DNA of 64,000 nt from Candidatus Defluviibacillus avedoerensis (GCA_016703665.1 JADJBS010000020.1:310001-374000); one strand, 5' to 3'. Positions 46,617 through 55,669 are shown, counted from the stretch's first letter. Made by a program: numbers and translations. The notes: generated by a model not told the origin, from the letters alone.

Positions 46617-46795
46617 TATTTGACCTCCACCACCCCACTAAGGCGGGCATGCCAGGGTGGGCAGGCGCAGGCCGATTCGCGCGAGTTTATGGGTGGCGGC
46701 GTGATTGTGGTGCCATACGCTTGATGCGCCTCGCGAACCAGCACCGCTGTTCGCGAGCGTGGCCGGAGAATGGCCATCCTGGTGTGGCCGCCGAT
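46617..46795 (+). repeat. Boundary repeat copy B (~180 bp)
   Basis: Inverted partner of 36541-36720, with long identical blocks such as GGCAGGCGCAGGCCGATTCG (one difference) and CGTGGCCGGAGAATG. It lies 65 bases before the 8-oxoguanine deaminase gene and marks the right edge of the accessory block. Confidence 0.75.
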
Positions 46796-46859
46796 GCTCG
46801 CTACCCCAAAGACCTAGCCATTAGAAAAATTCCGTCAAATTGCCCGGCAAAATAGGCAG

Positions 46860-48260
46860 ATGACTACCCTGCTGATCCACAACGCCGAAGCCGTCGCCAC
46901 CTTTGACGATGCCCGCACCGAACTGCGCCAAGCCTCCGTCTTTATCCGGAACAACTTGATCGAAGCCATCGGAAACGCGGCCGACTTGCCGCAAACCGCC
47001 GATGAAGTCATTGACGCTCGCGGCCATGTGGTCATCCCTGGCCTGATCAACACGCACCACCACATGTACCAGTCGCTCACCCGGGCGATTCCGTCGGTGC
47101 AGAACGCTGAACTCTTCGGCTGGCTCAAGGGGCTGTACCCGATCTGGGCAGGCCTCACGCCCGACATGGTGCAGGTGTCTACCCAGGTCGCCATGGCAGA
47201 GCTGCTGCTGTCGGGCTGCACCACCAGCAGCGACCACCTCTACATCTACCCCAACGGGGTTCGACTGGACGACAGCATCGAAGCCGCCAGAGAAATTGGC
47301 ATGCGCTTTACCGCCACGCGTGGCAGCATGAGCGTGGGCCAAAGCCAGGGTGGCTTGCCGCCAGACCGCGTGGTGGAAAAAGAAGACGCCATCCTCAAAG
47401 ACACACAGCGCCTGATCGAACAACACCACAATGCCCGGCATGGCTCAATGACCCAGGTGGCAGTGGCGCCCTGCTCTCCCTTTAGCGTGAGCCGCGACCT
47501 GATGCGTGAATCGGCCAAGCTTGCTCGACACTACGGCGTGCGCCTGCATACCCACCTGGCCGAGAATGACCACGACATTGCCTACAGCCGCGAAAAGTTC
47601 AACTGCACGCCCACAGAATACGCACAAGACCTGGGCTGGCTGGGGCACGACGTGTGGCATGCCCACTGCGTCAAGTTGGATGACGACGGGATCAGCCTGT
47701 TTGCCGCCACCCGCACCGGTGTGGCGCATTGCCCTTGCAGCAACATGCGCCTGGCCAGCGGCATCGCGCCCATCCGCAAGATGCTGAACGCAGGCGTGCC
47801 GGTGGGCCTGGGCGTTGACGGCAGCGCCAGCAACGACGCCGCCCACATGCTGAACGAAGCGCGCCAGGCCCTGCTGCTGGCGCGCGTGGGTCGGTCACTG
47901 GACCCATTTGGTTGCGACCATGGCCCTGCCGAAATGACGGCGCGTGACGCCCTGGCCGTTGCCACGCGTGGCGGCGCTGAGGTGCTGGGCCGCCAAGACA
48001 TTGGCCACCTGGCACCCGGCATGTGCGCCGACCTGGCCATGTTTGACCTGCGAACATTGGGTTTTGCAGGCGGCGCGGTGCATGACCCTGTGGGCAGCCT
48101 GCTGCTGTGCGCCAGCGCGCAGGCGGCTTACACAGTGGTCAACGGCAAAGTGGTGGTGCGCCAGGGCCAGGTGACCACGGTAGACCTGGGGCCGCTGGTG
48201 GAGCGGCATAACCAGCTGGCACGGCAACTGGCACAAGCAGCAAAAGGCGTTCAGGCATAA
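46860..48260 (+). CDS. 8-oxoguanine deaminase / amidohydrolase (AtzB-TrzN type)
   Basis: Zinc amidohydrolase of 466 residues, closest to 8-oxoguanine deaminases that convert 8-oxoguanine to uric acid. Metal ligands are visible: INTHHHMYQSL (near 62), HTHLAEND (near 226-233), the conserved HAHCVKLDDDG (near 265), and GVDGSASND (near 320). CPCSNMRLASG, a family block, is near 292. The gene begins 65 bases after boundary repeat B, so any upstream operon partners may have been cut off by the island. A triazine or guanine-type substrate is possible instead. Confidence 0.85.
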   Translation: MTTLLIHNAEAVATFDDARTELRQASVFIRNNLIEAIGNAADLPQTADEVIDARGHVVIPGLINTHHHMYQSLTRAIPSVQNAELFGWLKGLYPIWAGLTPDMVQVSTQVAMAELLLSGCTTSSDHLYIYPNGVRLDDSIEAAREIGMRFTATRGSMSVGQSQGGLPPDRVVEKEDAILKDTQRLIEQHHNARHGSMTQVAVAPCSPFSVSRDLMRESAKLARHYGVRLHTHLAENDHDIAYSREKFNCTPTEYAQDLGWLGHDVWHAHCVKLDDDGISLFAATRTGVAHCPCSNMRLASGIAPIRKMLNAGVPVGLGVDGSASNDAAHMLNEARQALLLARVGRSLDPFGCDHGPAEMTARDALAVATRGGAEVLGRQDIGHLAPGMCADLAMFDLRTLGFAGGAVHDPVGSLLLCASAQAAYTVVNGKVVVRQGQVTTVDLGPLVERHNQLARQLAQAAKGVQA

Positions 48261-48293
48261 GATGTGCAGCCTCTCACGCCAATGGAGCATTCA

Positions 48294-48875
48294 ATGAACA
48301 AACGCGATTTTCTGGCCGCCTCTGCACTTGGCGCTGCTCTGGTAGCGCCACCCGTGTTGGCACAAGGCAATCTCAAGGGGCCACCGCTTCTGACCGTGAC
48401 CGGGCTGATCGGTGCTGGCAACCGCGGTGCCATGGACCCTGCACTGGACCAGTTGATGAGCAAGCAAAAAGTCGCCTTCGACAAAGCCTTTGTGTTCGAC
48501 TTCGCCGCTTTGCAGGCCTTGCCCAAAATTCAGATCAAACCCACGATCGAATACGACGCCAAGCCTCACACCATCAGTGGGCCACTGCTCACCGATGTGG
48601 TACGCGCCGCTGGTGCGACGCCCAAGGCCTTGCATGTGTTCTTGCGCGCAGTCGATGGCTATGTGGTGCCACTGAGCTTGGCCGATGCTGCCAAGTACCG
48701 CTACATCGTTGCCACTGAACTTGATGGCAAGCCCATGCCGCTTGGCGGGCTTGGGCCACTGTGGGCCGTGTACGACGCAGACCGCTACCCCGACATGATG
48801 GCCAAGACCCTGGCGGAGCGGTACACGTTTTGCCCCTGGGGGCTGTTTCACATCGAGCTGCGCTCATCTGTTTGA
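48294..48875 (+). CDS. Exported molybdopterin-oxidoreductase-fold-like protein
   Basis: A 193-residue protein with an N-terminal export signal (MNKRDFLAASALGAALVAPPVLAQ). Its body has the look of the oxidoreductase molybdopterin-binding fold (LLTVTGLIG, HTISGPLLTDVVRAAGA, VDGYVVPLSLADA, TELDGKPMPLGGLGPLWAVYD). The usual cofactor cysteine is absent, so it may be a non-catalytic relative. The ATG at 48294 is preferred, as the signal peptide follows directly. It lies 33 bases after the deaminase gene and is probably cotranscribed. Function unknown. Confidence 0.7.
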   Translation: MNKRDFLAASALGAALVAPPVLAQGNLKGPPLLTVTGLIGAGNRGAMDPALDQLMSKQKVAFDKAFVFDFAALQALPKIQIKPTIEYDAKPHTISGPLLTDVVRAAGATPKALHVFLRAVDGYVVPLSLADAAKYRYIVATELDGKPMPLGGLGPLWAVYDADRYPDMMAKTLAERYTFCPWGLFHIELRSSV

Positions 48876-48876
48876 G

Positions 48877-48908
48877 CAAGGTGTCAGCCCAAGCCCGCGG
48901 ACACCTTG
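48877..48908. terminator. Hairpin between convergent genes
   Basis: A perfect 9-bp stem (CAAGGTGTC with GACACCTTG) with a 14-base loop lies between the stops of the exported protein gene and the UbiM-like gene. There is no T-run on either strand. Confidence 0.4.
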
Positions 48909-48922
48909 ACTGCCCAACGGAC

Positions 48923-50184
48923 TTAAGTCCCCGCGAGCGACAGCGCAATTGATTTCTTGAACGGGGTCAGTTTGTCGCCCAGCCGAAGAATCAGTTTGCG
49001 CGCCAGCTTGGCGGGTGGGGATTCGCGGGTGTAGATTTCGATGACCAACCGGGTCATCATGTACAGGGGCGCGTTGCACGGCGGTGAGTGGATTCAAAGC
49101 GGTAAAGAAGCTCACTGCTGGCGATGTCTGCCTGGCGCTGATGTGCGGCAATCACCTCTTTGGCCAAGGCCTCGACGCTTAGCAAGCCAAAGTTAAAGCC
49201 GTGCGCCGTGACGGGATGCATGCCCACCGCAGCGTCGCCCACAGTCGCAAAGCGGGTAGACACCATGCGGTTGGGGAACACCGATACCAGCGGGTACACA
49301 TGGCGTGAGCTCACCAGGGCCATCGCGCCCAAGCGGTTCTTGAAGCGGCGTGCCACGTTCTGGTTGAATTCATCGCTGGCCATGTGCATCAGCTGATCAG
49401 ATTCCTGGCTGGGCAAGGTGATGACCACAGACGAGCGGTGCATGCCGGTTGCAGGATCGGGGTTCATGGGCAGCAAGGCCAGGGTTTGGCCGTAGTCGAA
49501 CCACTCCCAGGCAGCAAAGTCATGCGGGCCTTCGTGCGTCATGCAGCATACCACCATGTTCTTGCCAAAGTCGTGCATCTCGGCGGCAATGCCCATCATG
49601 CGGCGCGTCACCGAAAAACGGCTGTCGGCGGCCACCACCAGGCTGGCATGCAGCGACTTGCCGCTGGCCAGCTTGATGCTCGCCCGGGTGGGGGTGGCAT
49701 GAATGTCTGTCAGTTTTTCACCTGTCAGCAGGGTGATGTCGCCATGCTGCTGTTTGGCGTGCTGCACCGACTCAAAGGCCGCCTTGCGAATCAGATGGTT
49801 AGAGACCAGCCAGCCCAATTCTGTGTGCTTGGCAAGCTGGTGGCCTATCACCATCGCAAAGGGGGATTCACCATCGATGATGCGTGCGTCCCGCAATTGC
49901 GCTTTGGAATGGGGTTCGATCCGGTCCCACAAATCCAGGCTCTTCATGACGGCTGCCGAATGTTGCGTCAGCGCGATTTCCCGCCCATCAAAAGCAGGAT
50001 CGGAGATGCCAGCCTCGGCCTGTTGCTCAATCACAGTGATTTTCAGGCCCTGGCCGCTTAAGGCGCGTGCCAGGCAAAGACCCGCAGGCCCTGCGCCAAT
50101 GATCAAGACATCCGCAACATCAGTGGCGGTCTGGGTGGATTGACCCGGCGCAGGTTGCGCTGTGGATGCATTTTGGGTGTACAT
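48923..50184 (-). pseudogene. UbiM-like FAD-dependent ubiquinone hydroxylase, C-terminal frameshift
   Basis: An UbiH/UbiF/UbiM-family flavoprotein. It has VLIIGAGPAGLCLARALSGQG near residue 28, the second FAD motif FATVGDAAVGMHPVTAHGFNFGL near 305, and a DG-type loop. The main frame runs from ATG 50184 to a stop at 49057. One C is missing from CCCC near 49073, since after HRRATRP the other frame continues LYMMTRLVIEIYTRESPPAKLARK to a TAA at 48923. Corrected, it is about 420 residues, near family length. The UbiM subgroup call is based on the overall sequence look. It diverges from the hemerythrin gene. Confidence 0.75.
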
Positions 50185-50346
50185 GGGTGAGGCACCCATG
50201 GTTGTCCGGGCGCGTTGTTGACAAGGCGTGCCCAGAATAGCCATTGCCCAAATACCTGCGTTGACCTTCATCAACAAAGCCGCGACATGCGGGCATTGAC
50301 CGTACTCCCATCAAAATGGTGCAATGCAACAAAACATGACATCCCT

Positions 50347-50360
50347 TTGACATGGCTCAA
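50347..50360 (+). promoter_or_regulatory. Candidate FNR/Dnr-type site upstream of the hemerythrin gene
   Basis: TTGACATGGCTCAA matches 8 of 10 fixed positions of the FNR consensus TTGAT-N4-ATCAA. It is 55 bases from the hemerythrin ATG. If centred at -41.5, transcription would start near 50395, with CCTAAACT in the -10 position. Confidence 0.35.
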
Positions 50361-50415
50361 ACAGGCAGGCTGGCTGCTGCCTAAACTGACGAAAACTTAA
50401 TCAAAAAGGTTGCCC

Positions 50416-50949
50416 ATGCGAGTCGCCCCACCTGAATCCAATCACTTTGAAGCCCTGGACGAATGCCATCGCCATATCCAGGCGCATCTGGACAAAATGA
50501 CTCTTTTGATGGACCACATTGATGCCAAGGGCGTTGACCATCATGCGCAAGTGGAGGCCAAAGAGATTGAGCATTTCTTCTCCAGCACCGCGCGCAAGCA
50601 CCATGCGGACGAGGAAAAAACCGTCTTTCCGCCGCTGCTGGACAGTGGCAACGAAGAGTTGGTCCATGCGGTGAAGACGCTTCAGCAAGACCACGCCTGG
50701 ATTGAAGAAAACTGGATCGCCCTGAGCCCCCTGCTGAGTGCGGTGGCCGAAGGCAGCAATGTGGACGAGGCTGAGTTCCGTCACTATGTTGAGGTGTTTC
50801 TGGAGCTGAGCAACGGCCACATCGCTATGGAAGAAACGCTGATTTATCCAGAATCCAAAGCGCGCTGGGCACATGCCGTGATTGCACGTGCTGCCAGGCT
50901 CAAAAGCTGGGGCGTAGGCGACCTGCCAAAGATTGACAAGGCACACTGA
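50416..50949 (+). CDS. Hemerythrin-domain protein
   Basis: A 177-residue four-helix bundle protein. The di-iron ligand pattern is present: HRHIQAHLDKM near 18, HHADEEKTVFPPLL near 62, QQDHAWIEENW near 90, and NGHIAMEETLIYP near 135. Such proteins bind oxygen or nitric oxide or handle iron. The ATG at 50416 is chosen over the upstream TTG (50410) because AAAAAGG lies 6 bases before it. An FNR-like site upstream suggests control by oxygen or NO. Confidence 0.85.
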   Translation: MRVAPPESNHFEALDECHRHIQAHLDKMTLLMDHIDAKGVDHHAQVEAKEIEHFFSSTARKHHADEEKTVFPPLLDSGNEELVHAVKTLQQDHAWIEENWIALSPLLSAVAEGSNVDEAEFRHYVEVFLELSNGHIAMEETLIYPESKARWAHAVIARAARLKSWGVGDLPKIDKAH

Positions 50950-50953
50950 GGCC

Positions 50954-51340
50954 TCAGGCGTGCTTGCGCGCCGTGACCTCGATCTCGATCTTCATCCGCT
51001 CATCCAGCAAACCCGCCACGATCATCATCGCGGCGGGCCGCACATCCCCCAGGTACTTGCGAAGTACCGGCCAGCAGGCTTCAAAGTCTGCCCGGTGCGG
51101 CAGCACGTAATTCACCCGCACGACATCGGCAAAACTGCTGCCAGCCTGCGACAGCGCATGGGCGATGTTCTGCATGCACTGCTCGGCCTGCTGAACCACA
51201 TCATCAGAAATCGTCATCGTGCTGTAGTCGTAGCCTGTGGTGCCTGAGACAAACACCCAGTCGCCATCGACCACCGCGCGTGAATAGCCAATCTGCGCTT
51301 CAAAGGGAGATCCGGAGGAAATCAGTTCACGTGAAGTCAT
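50954..51340 (-). CDS. RidA/YjgF family protein
   Basis: A 128-residue protein with the RidA family look (ISSGSPFEAQIGYSRAVVDGDWVFVSGTTG, then VVQQAEQCMQNIAHALSQAGSSFADVVRVNYVL). It ends VAGLLDERMKIEIEVTA, which carries the arginine-less variant of the usual RVxIE end, so classical imine deaminase activity is not assured. The ATG at 51340 is used; the frame extends to 51406 without family support. It is convergent with the hemerythrin gene and follows two small genes on the same strand. Confidence 0.87.
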   Translation of the reverse strand: MTSRELISSGSPFEAQIGYSRAVVDGDWVFVSGTTGYDYSTMTISDDVVQQAEQCMQNIAHALSQAGSSFADVVRVNYVLPHRADFEACWPVLRKYLGDVRPAAMMIVAGLLDERMKIEIEVTARKHA

Positions 51341-51347
51341 GGCGTGC

Positions 51348-51728
51348 TCAATCCTGATGCTTAGCTTGCAAAAAACGGGATTCAAATGCCGCGCAGAACT
51401 GGGCACTGCCAGAGAGGGACAGCGTCAGGTTGTGGCGAGGCATGCCCGGCGGGCCTGCTTGCATGCTGAACTGCTGCGTGGCCAGGTCATAGGCCATGCC
51501 TTCGTCAGCCGTCCATTCTTGCTGGCACTGGAGGTGATAGTCCCACTCACCACCGTCGTCCAGCGCTGCATGGGCGCCCGGAAACTGGGCGTCTGCCCAA
51601 CTCAACACAGCCGCTACCTCTTCCAGCAAGGCCTGGCGCTGACCAGGCGAGACAGTGGCCATCGCATCAAAGTTGCCCGCGCCGTCTGCCGCCTGGCTGG
51701 CATCAAAGTCAAGAAAGCTCAGATTCAT
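51348..51728 (-). CDS. Hypothetical protein, 126 aa
   Basis: I do not recognise this protein. It is soluble, acidic and alanine/glutamine-rich with no signal peptide or membrane segment. Notable parts are SPGQRQALLEEVAAVLSWADAQFPG and GEWDYHLQCQQEWTADEG. It overlaps the DUF6172-like gene by 20 bases and ends 8 bases before the RidA start, so the three are probably one operon. Codon use and spacing support it being a real gene. Confidence 0.6.
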   Translation of the reverse strand: MNLSFLDFDASQAADGAGNFDAMATVSPGQRQALLEEVAAVLSWADAQFPGAHAALDDGGEWDYHLQCQQEWTADEGMAYDLATQQFSMQAGPPGMPRHNLTLSLSGSAQFCAAFESRFLQAKHQD

Positions 51729-52032
51729 TGCCTTGACCGGCGTTTTGGCCTTGACGGGTGCGCACGCCGTTCTTGGGCAGCATCAGCACGCAGATGGCGT
51801 CGGCACCGCCTTTGGCCAATGTGTCGATCTGTCCGATCAAACTGCCAAAGTGCACCGCCTGCTGCGAGTCAGCGCTCAGGCCTAACTTGCAGTCAAAGTC
51901 CCAGTAGTCCACGCCCTCTGGCAGGGGCACGCGGCGCTGGCGGGCAACGTATTTGCGAATGTCGTGTTTAATGGCATCCAGCAGTCGGTCGCGGTTTTTG
52001 CCCTCTGTGTTCAGCGGGTAGGTTTTTTTCAT
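51709..52032 (-). CDS. DUF6172-like small protein
   Basis: A 107-residue protein resembling the DUF6172 family (KKTYPLNTEGKNRDRLLDAIKHDIRKYVARQRRVPLP, then DYWDFDCKLG). Function is unknown. The final 20 residues (RTRQGQNAGQGNESELS) look unlike a folded domain. It is the first gene of a three-gene minus-strand set and diverges from the RNA helicase gene, 71 bases between start codons. Confidence 0.75.
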   Translation of the reverse strand: MKKTYPLNTEGKNRDRLLDAIKHDIRKYVARQRRVPLPEGVDYWDFDCKLGLSADSQQAVHFGSLIGQIDTLAKGGADAICVLMLPKNGVRTRQGQNAGQGNESELS

Positions 52033-52103
52033 GGGTGCCTTGTATCGAAGACATTGATTATCGTTTCCCCACTTTGCCCCCTACATTACCGTTGCTGAAA
52101 ATC

Positions 52104-53381
52104 ATGCCATTTACCCCCCTGGGCCTCAGCCCCGAGCTACTCAAGGCCCTGGCCGAGCGCCACTATGCCCAGCCCACCGCGATTCAGACCGCTGCCATAC
52201 CGTCCATCCTGCAAGGGCGTGATGTGCGAGCCTGTGCGCAGACAGGCTCAGGTAAAACAGCCGCATTTGGTTTGCCATTGCTACATTTATTGCAGCAAAG
52301 AATGACAACTGTATTGGCGAAACAGGGTGTTTTGATCTTGGTACCGACGCGCGAGCTGGCTGCGCAAGTGGGCGGCACCTTGTTTGCGCTGGCAGCCCAC
52401 TTTCCCAAGCGCCCGAAGATTTGCGCCGTGTTTGGTGGCGTGTCGATCAACCCGCAAATGATGCGCTTGCGCGGTGGTGCAGACGTGGTGGTGGCCACGC
52501 CCGGGCGCTTGCTGGATTTGGTGGCGCACAACGCCATCGAGCTTGGCAGCTTCGCCACCCTGGTACTGGACGAAGCAGACCGTCTGTTTGACCTGGGCTT
52601 TGCCGAAGAGCTGGAGCGCATCCTGGCCCTGTTGCCTGCCAAGCGACAGAACCTGTTTTTCTCGGCGACCTTCCCGCCCAAGGTGCAGGCTCTGGCCGAC
52701 ACCCTTTTGCACGACCCGGTGCGTATCGAACTGCCGCCCGATGACGCCCTGAAGCCCGCGATCACCCAGCGCGCCTTTCGCGTGGACGCCGACAAGCGCA
52801 CCCGCTTGCTGCGCCATCTGATCAAGGAGCACGCCTGGAGCCGGGTACTGGTGTTTGTAGCGACCAAATTCGCCGCCGAAATCGTGGCAGACAAGCTGCG
52901 CAAGGACAGCATCAACGCCGAGCCGTTTCACGGTGTGCTGAGCCAGGGCAAGCGTACCCAGGTGTTGCAAGATTTCAAGGCTTCCCGCGTGAGCGTGGTG
53001 GTGGCCACCGACATGGCGGCGCGCGGCATCGACATTGCGGGGCTGCCCGTGGTGATGAACTACGACCTGCCACGCTCTGCGGTGGACTATGTGCACCGCA
53101 TTGGCCGCACAGGCCGTGCCGGGCTGGAGGGGCTGGCGGTGAGCTTTATCACGGCGGACGCCGAGGCGCATTTCAAATTGATTGAGAAGCGGCAGGGAGT
53201 TACCGTTGCGCGCGAGGTGTTGGCAGGGTTTGAGCCAACAGAGGCGGCATTGCCAGCGGGCACGCCCGCACCTGGTGTGCATGTGCCGGGCGTCGGTGGG
53301 GTGAAGGGGAAGCGACCTAGCAAAAAGGACAAGCTGCGGGCTTTGGCCTTGGCTGAAGGTTCTGAGTTTTCTGAGGGCTGA
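52104..53381 (+). CDS. rhlE: DEAD-box RNA helicase, RhlE-type
   Basis: ATP-dependent RNA helicase of 425 residues. It has the Q motif (FTPLGLSPELLKALAERHYAQPTAIQ), motif I AQTGSGKT near 47, PTRELAAQ, TPGRLLDL, motif II DEAD (VLDEADRLFDLGF near 155), motif III SAT, and the C-terminal helicase motifs ATDMAARGIDIAGL and HRIGRTGRAG. It ends with a short basic tail (KGKRPSKKDKLRAL). The ATG at 52104 matches the family start; the frame extends to 52035 without support. Functions in this group include ribosome assembly and RNA decay at low temperature. Confidence 0.95.
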   Translation: MPFTPLGLSPELLKALAERHYAQPTAIQTAAIPSILQGRDVRACAQTGSGKTAAFGLPLLHLLQQRMTTVLAKQGVLILVPTRELAAQVGGTLFALAAHFPKRPKICAVFGGVSINPQMMRLRGGADVVVATPGRLLDLVAHNAIELGSFATLVLDEADRLFDLGFAEELERILALLPAKRQNLFFSATFPPKVQALADTLLHDPVRIELPPDDALKPAITQRAFRVDADKRTRLLRHLIKEHAWSRVLVFVATKFAAEIVADKLRKDSINAEPFHGVLSQGKRTQVLQDFKASRVSVVVATDMAARGIDIAGLPVVMNYDLPRSAVDYVHRIGRTGRAGLEGLAVSFITADAEAHFKLIEKRQGVTVAREVLAGFEPTEAALPAGTPAPGVHVPGVGGVKGKRPSKKDKLRALALAEGSEFSEG

Positions 53382-53559
53382 TGGGTTTAGGGTGACCTTC
53401 AGTGGTGATCATGCGGACACGGTACTCTGCGCACTGCGTGTCCTCCAGGCCTCGCGGCCTTTCCCCCTTGACCTTCGTGCGCAAAGCACCGCATCCACAT
53501 GATCGCTGGCTGTGTTTGGCAATTAGAGTTGATTCAGTGTGGAGGTCGTGATGCATAAC

Positions 53560-53800
53560 TTGTCGCGAAGTGCATGAGGGACGCAGCGTTATATGTTGCC
53601 GCCACCTGCAGCAGACCTTCATTTCCTCAATGCTATAGGGAGGCTGACGTAAGTGAAGACAGCATGACAGTTGGCACAAACTGGACGCAAATCTTCGATC
53701 GGGTCAATGACGTACTCCTCCCCGATTGATGCCAACGGCATCAAGTGATGAACGTGAGCATAGCCTTCAGCAGAACTGCCATAGGCGTTCCGAAATTTTG
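53560..53800 (-). pseudogene. HNH endonuclease, C-terminal remnant
   Basis: The minus strand reads FRNAYGSSAEGYAHVHHLMPLASIGEEYVIDPIEDLRPVCANCHAVF, in which HVHHL, PIEDLRPVC and CANCHA match the HNH domain (metal and catalytic histidine). After that the frame shifts (RQPPYSIEEMKV is in another frame). The N-terminal cysteine pair (CxFxF...) is missing. The remnant stops at the left end of the IS256-type copy, and the other part of the gene appears at 55021-55314. Confidence 0.72.
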
Positions 53801-54940
53801 TGTGTGGCACCATGTCACCAAGGAGCATGTATGCCGAGCAACTGAAGGCTGCAGCCGCACAGGCGCTGCCAACCATACCCAAAGAACTCATTGACCAGTT
53901 TGTCAATGGCCCCAGAGCAGAGGCGGTAAATGCCGCCTCCATGGCATCAAGAAGGCACTGATTGAGCGTGCCCTAGGCGCTGAACTCACGCACCACCTGG
54001 GCTATGCACCTGGTGCTGACAAGCCCGAGGATGCGAGCAACCACCGCAATGGCGCCCTGCCAAAACCGTTCTGACCGAGGACGGGCCACTGCGCATCGAA
54101 GTCCCCCGCGACCGTGCTGGCAGTTTCGAGCCCTTGCTCATCCCCAAACACGAACGCCGTTTCACAGGCTTTGATGACAAGATCGTGGCCATGTACGCGC
54201 GCGGTATGACGGTACGCGAAATTCAGGGCTTCTTAGCCGAGCAGTACGCCACTGAAGTCTCGCCGGTTTCATCAGTTCGGTCACGGATGCTGTGATGTCT
54301 AGGTCACGGCCTGGCAGGCACCCCTGGAGCCCATGTATCCGGTGGTCTTCTTTGATGCTTTGCGTGTCAGTTCGGGAGGTGCGGGTGCGCAACAAGGCCT
54401 CTATCTGGCCCGGGTGTTCGCCAGACGGCAGGCGACATTCTGGGTCTGTGGATTGAGAACACCAAGGGGCCAAGTTCTGGATGAAGGTGTTCCGACCTCA
54501 AAACCCGTGGCGTCAAGACATTCTGATTGCCGTCACGACGGACTCAAGGGCATGCCAGGGCATTGAGCGGGTTCCCGGCCACCACCTTCAGACTTGCATT
54601 GTTCACCTGATTCGTAACAGCCTGGACTACGCCAGTTGGAAGACCGCAAAGCGCTGGCAGCAGCCATCAAGCCGATTTACACCGCAGCCAGTGCCAGGCT
54701 GCGTTGGTGGGTGGATGCGTTTGAGGCAGGCCAGTGGGGTGCCAAGTTCCCTCCGTAACGGCGGCCTAGGGCAACTGGGACAAGGTGATTCCGTTCTTTG
54801 CGTTCCCGGCGACATCCGGCGGGTGATCTACACCACCAATGCCATTGAAAGCGTGAATGCCAGACTGCGCAAGATCATCAAGACGCGGGTCACTTCCTTC
54901 TGATGATGCCGCTTCAAAATTGATTGTGCTTAGCTCTTCT
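53787..54940 (+). pseudogene. IS256-family (Mutator) transposase copy, decayed
   Basis: Fragments in shifting plus-strand frames read LPTIPKELIDQFVNGPRAEAVNAAS, then IERALGAELTHHLGYAPGADKPE. LRIEVPRDRAGSFEPLLIPKHERRF and FTGFDDKIVAMYARGMTVREIQGFL follow, then PMYPVVFFDALRV and DIRRVIYTTNAIESVNARLRKIIKTR. The DDE region is present but broken by several frameshifts, and the C-terminal end is lost. The left edge, near GAAATTTTGTGT, looks like an IS256 end; no matching right end is seen. Confidence 0.8.
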
Positions 54941-55020
54941 TGAAACGACCAAGATCCTCGCCCAGCAATACCAAGCTCGTGTAGAGCTCCTATGACGGAT
55001 GGCCGGAGGCGAAGCTCATA

Positions 55021-55314
55021 CTAAGAACTAGGAGATTTGAAAAACTCAACGAGAACAGCCAGATTTGTTGCTGGAGCAACATTCATCTCGCCACAGAGCT
55101 TCCTGGCAAACTTTCCGTAGTGAAGATTCGCAGCGTTCCAGTTGGCAAAGCCGAGTGCAAGTGCAAGATGGCGGGCTGTAACTGTGTGATCCGGGGCTGC
55201 CAGATGGACGCACAACATCTCCAATTGGCGCTCTGTGGGCTCAATTCGCTTCAACGCGTCAACGTAGTCAGCGGGCGAAAGCAATTCAATCCGTTGCAAG
55301 GCATCAATCGACAT
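55021..55314 (-). pseudogene. HNH endonuclease-associated N-terminal domain, truncated
   Basis: A 97-residue fragment on the minus strand reads MSIDALQRIELLSPADYVDAL, then ALGFANWNAANLHYGKFARKLCGEMN. This is the DNA-recognition-like N-terminal domain often joined to HNH nucleases. AGGAG lies 5 bases upstream of the ATG. It ends abruptly at FFKSPSS next to the right side of the IS256-type copy. With 53560-53800 it likely formed one minus-strand gene before the insertion, with loss of a middle part. Confidence 0.65.
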
Positions 55315-55356
55315 CACGGCTCCTGCGATACATAGCCCAGCATGGGGCAACACCAC

Positions 55357-55669
55357 TCTGTCGACCTATCTCGGCACTTGTACACGTAACATGCACACTT
55401 GATCCATCCGTTTCCGCACGCCAAATCGCACCTCTCATATACACCCTCGCTAAATAGCGCTTACATGAAACAATCAAATTCTGCAGCAGTCTTCTAATCC
55501 GTTATCGCACAACTACCGATGCTCACCCGATCGGGTTGATGGGTTGCTCTGCACACGGAGGTCAAGGAAGAGCCGAAGGCGGGGGACACGTAGTGTGCAG
55601 AGTGCCCCGTCGGCCTGATCACCCAACGGCTCGAACCGTCAACCTATAGAGCCAACAACAAAAGACAAA
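55357..55669. other. Non-coding stretch with imperfect palindromes
   Basis: No gene is seen. It contains the perfect palindrome CCCGATCGGG (55526-55535) and a 10-bp inverted repeat CTCTGCACAC/GTGTGCAGAG (55547-55556 and 55593-55602), plus outer partial complementarity (GTTGATGGGT with ATCACCCAAC). It may fold into a long hairpin. Confidence 0.5.

Noticed and set aside
55533..55630. Integron attC site
   Set aside because: The core-like GTT and AAC ends are in the wrong orientation for the attC consensus, and no integron integrase or cassette is adjacent.
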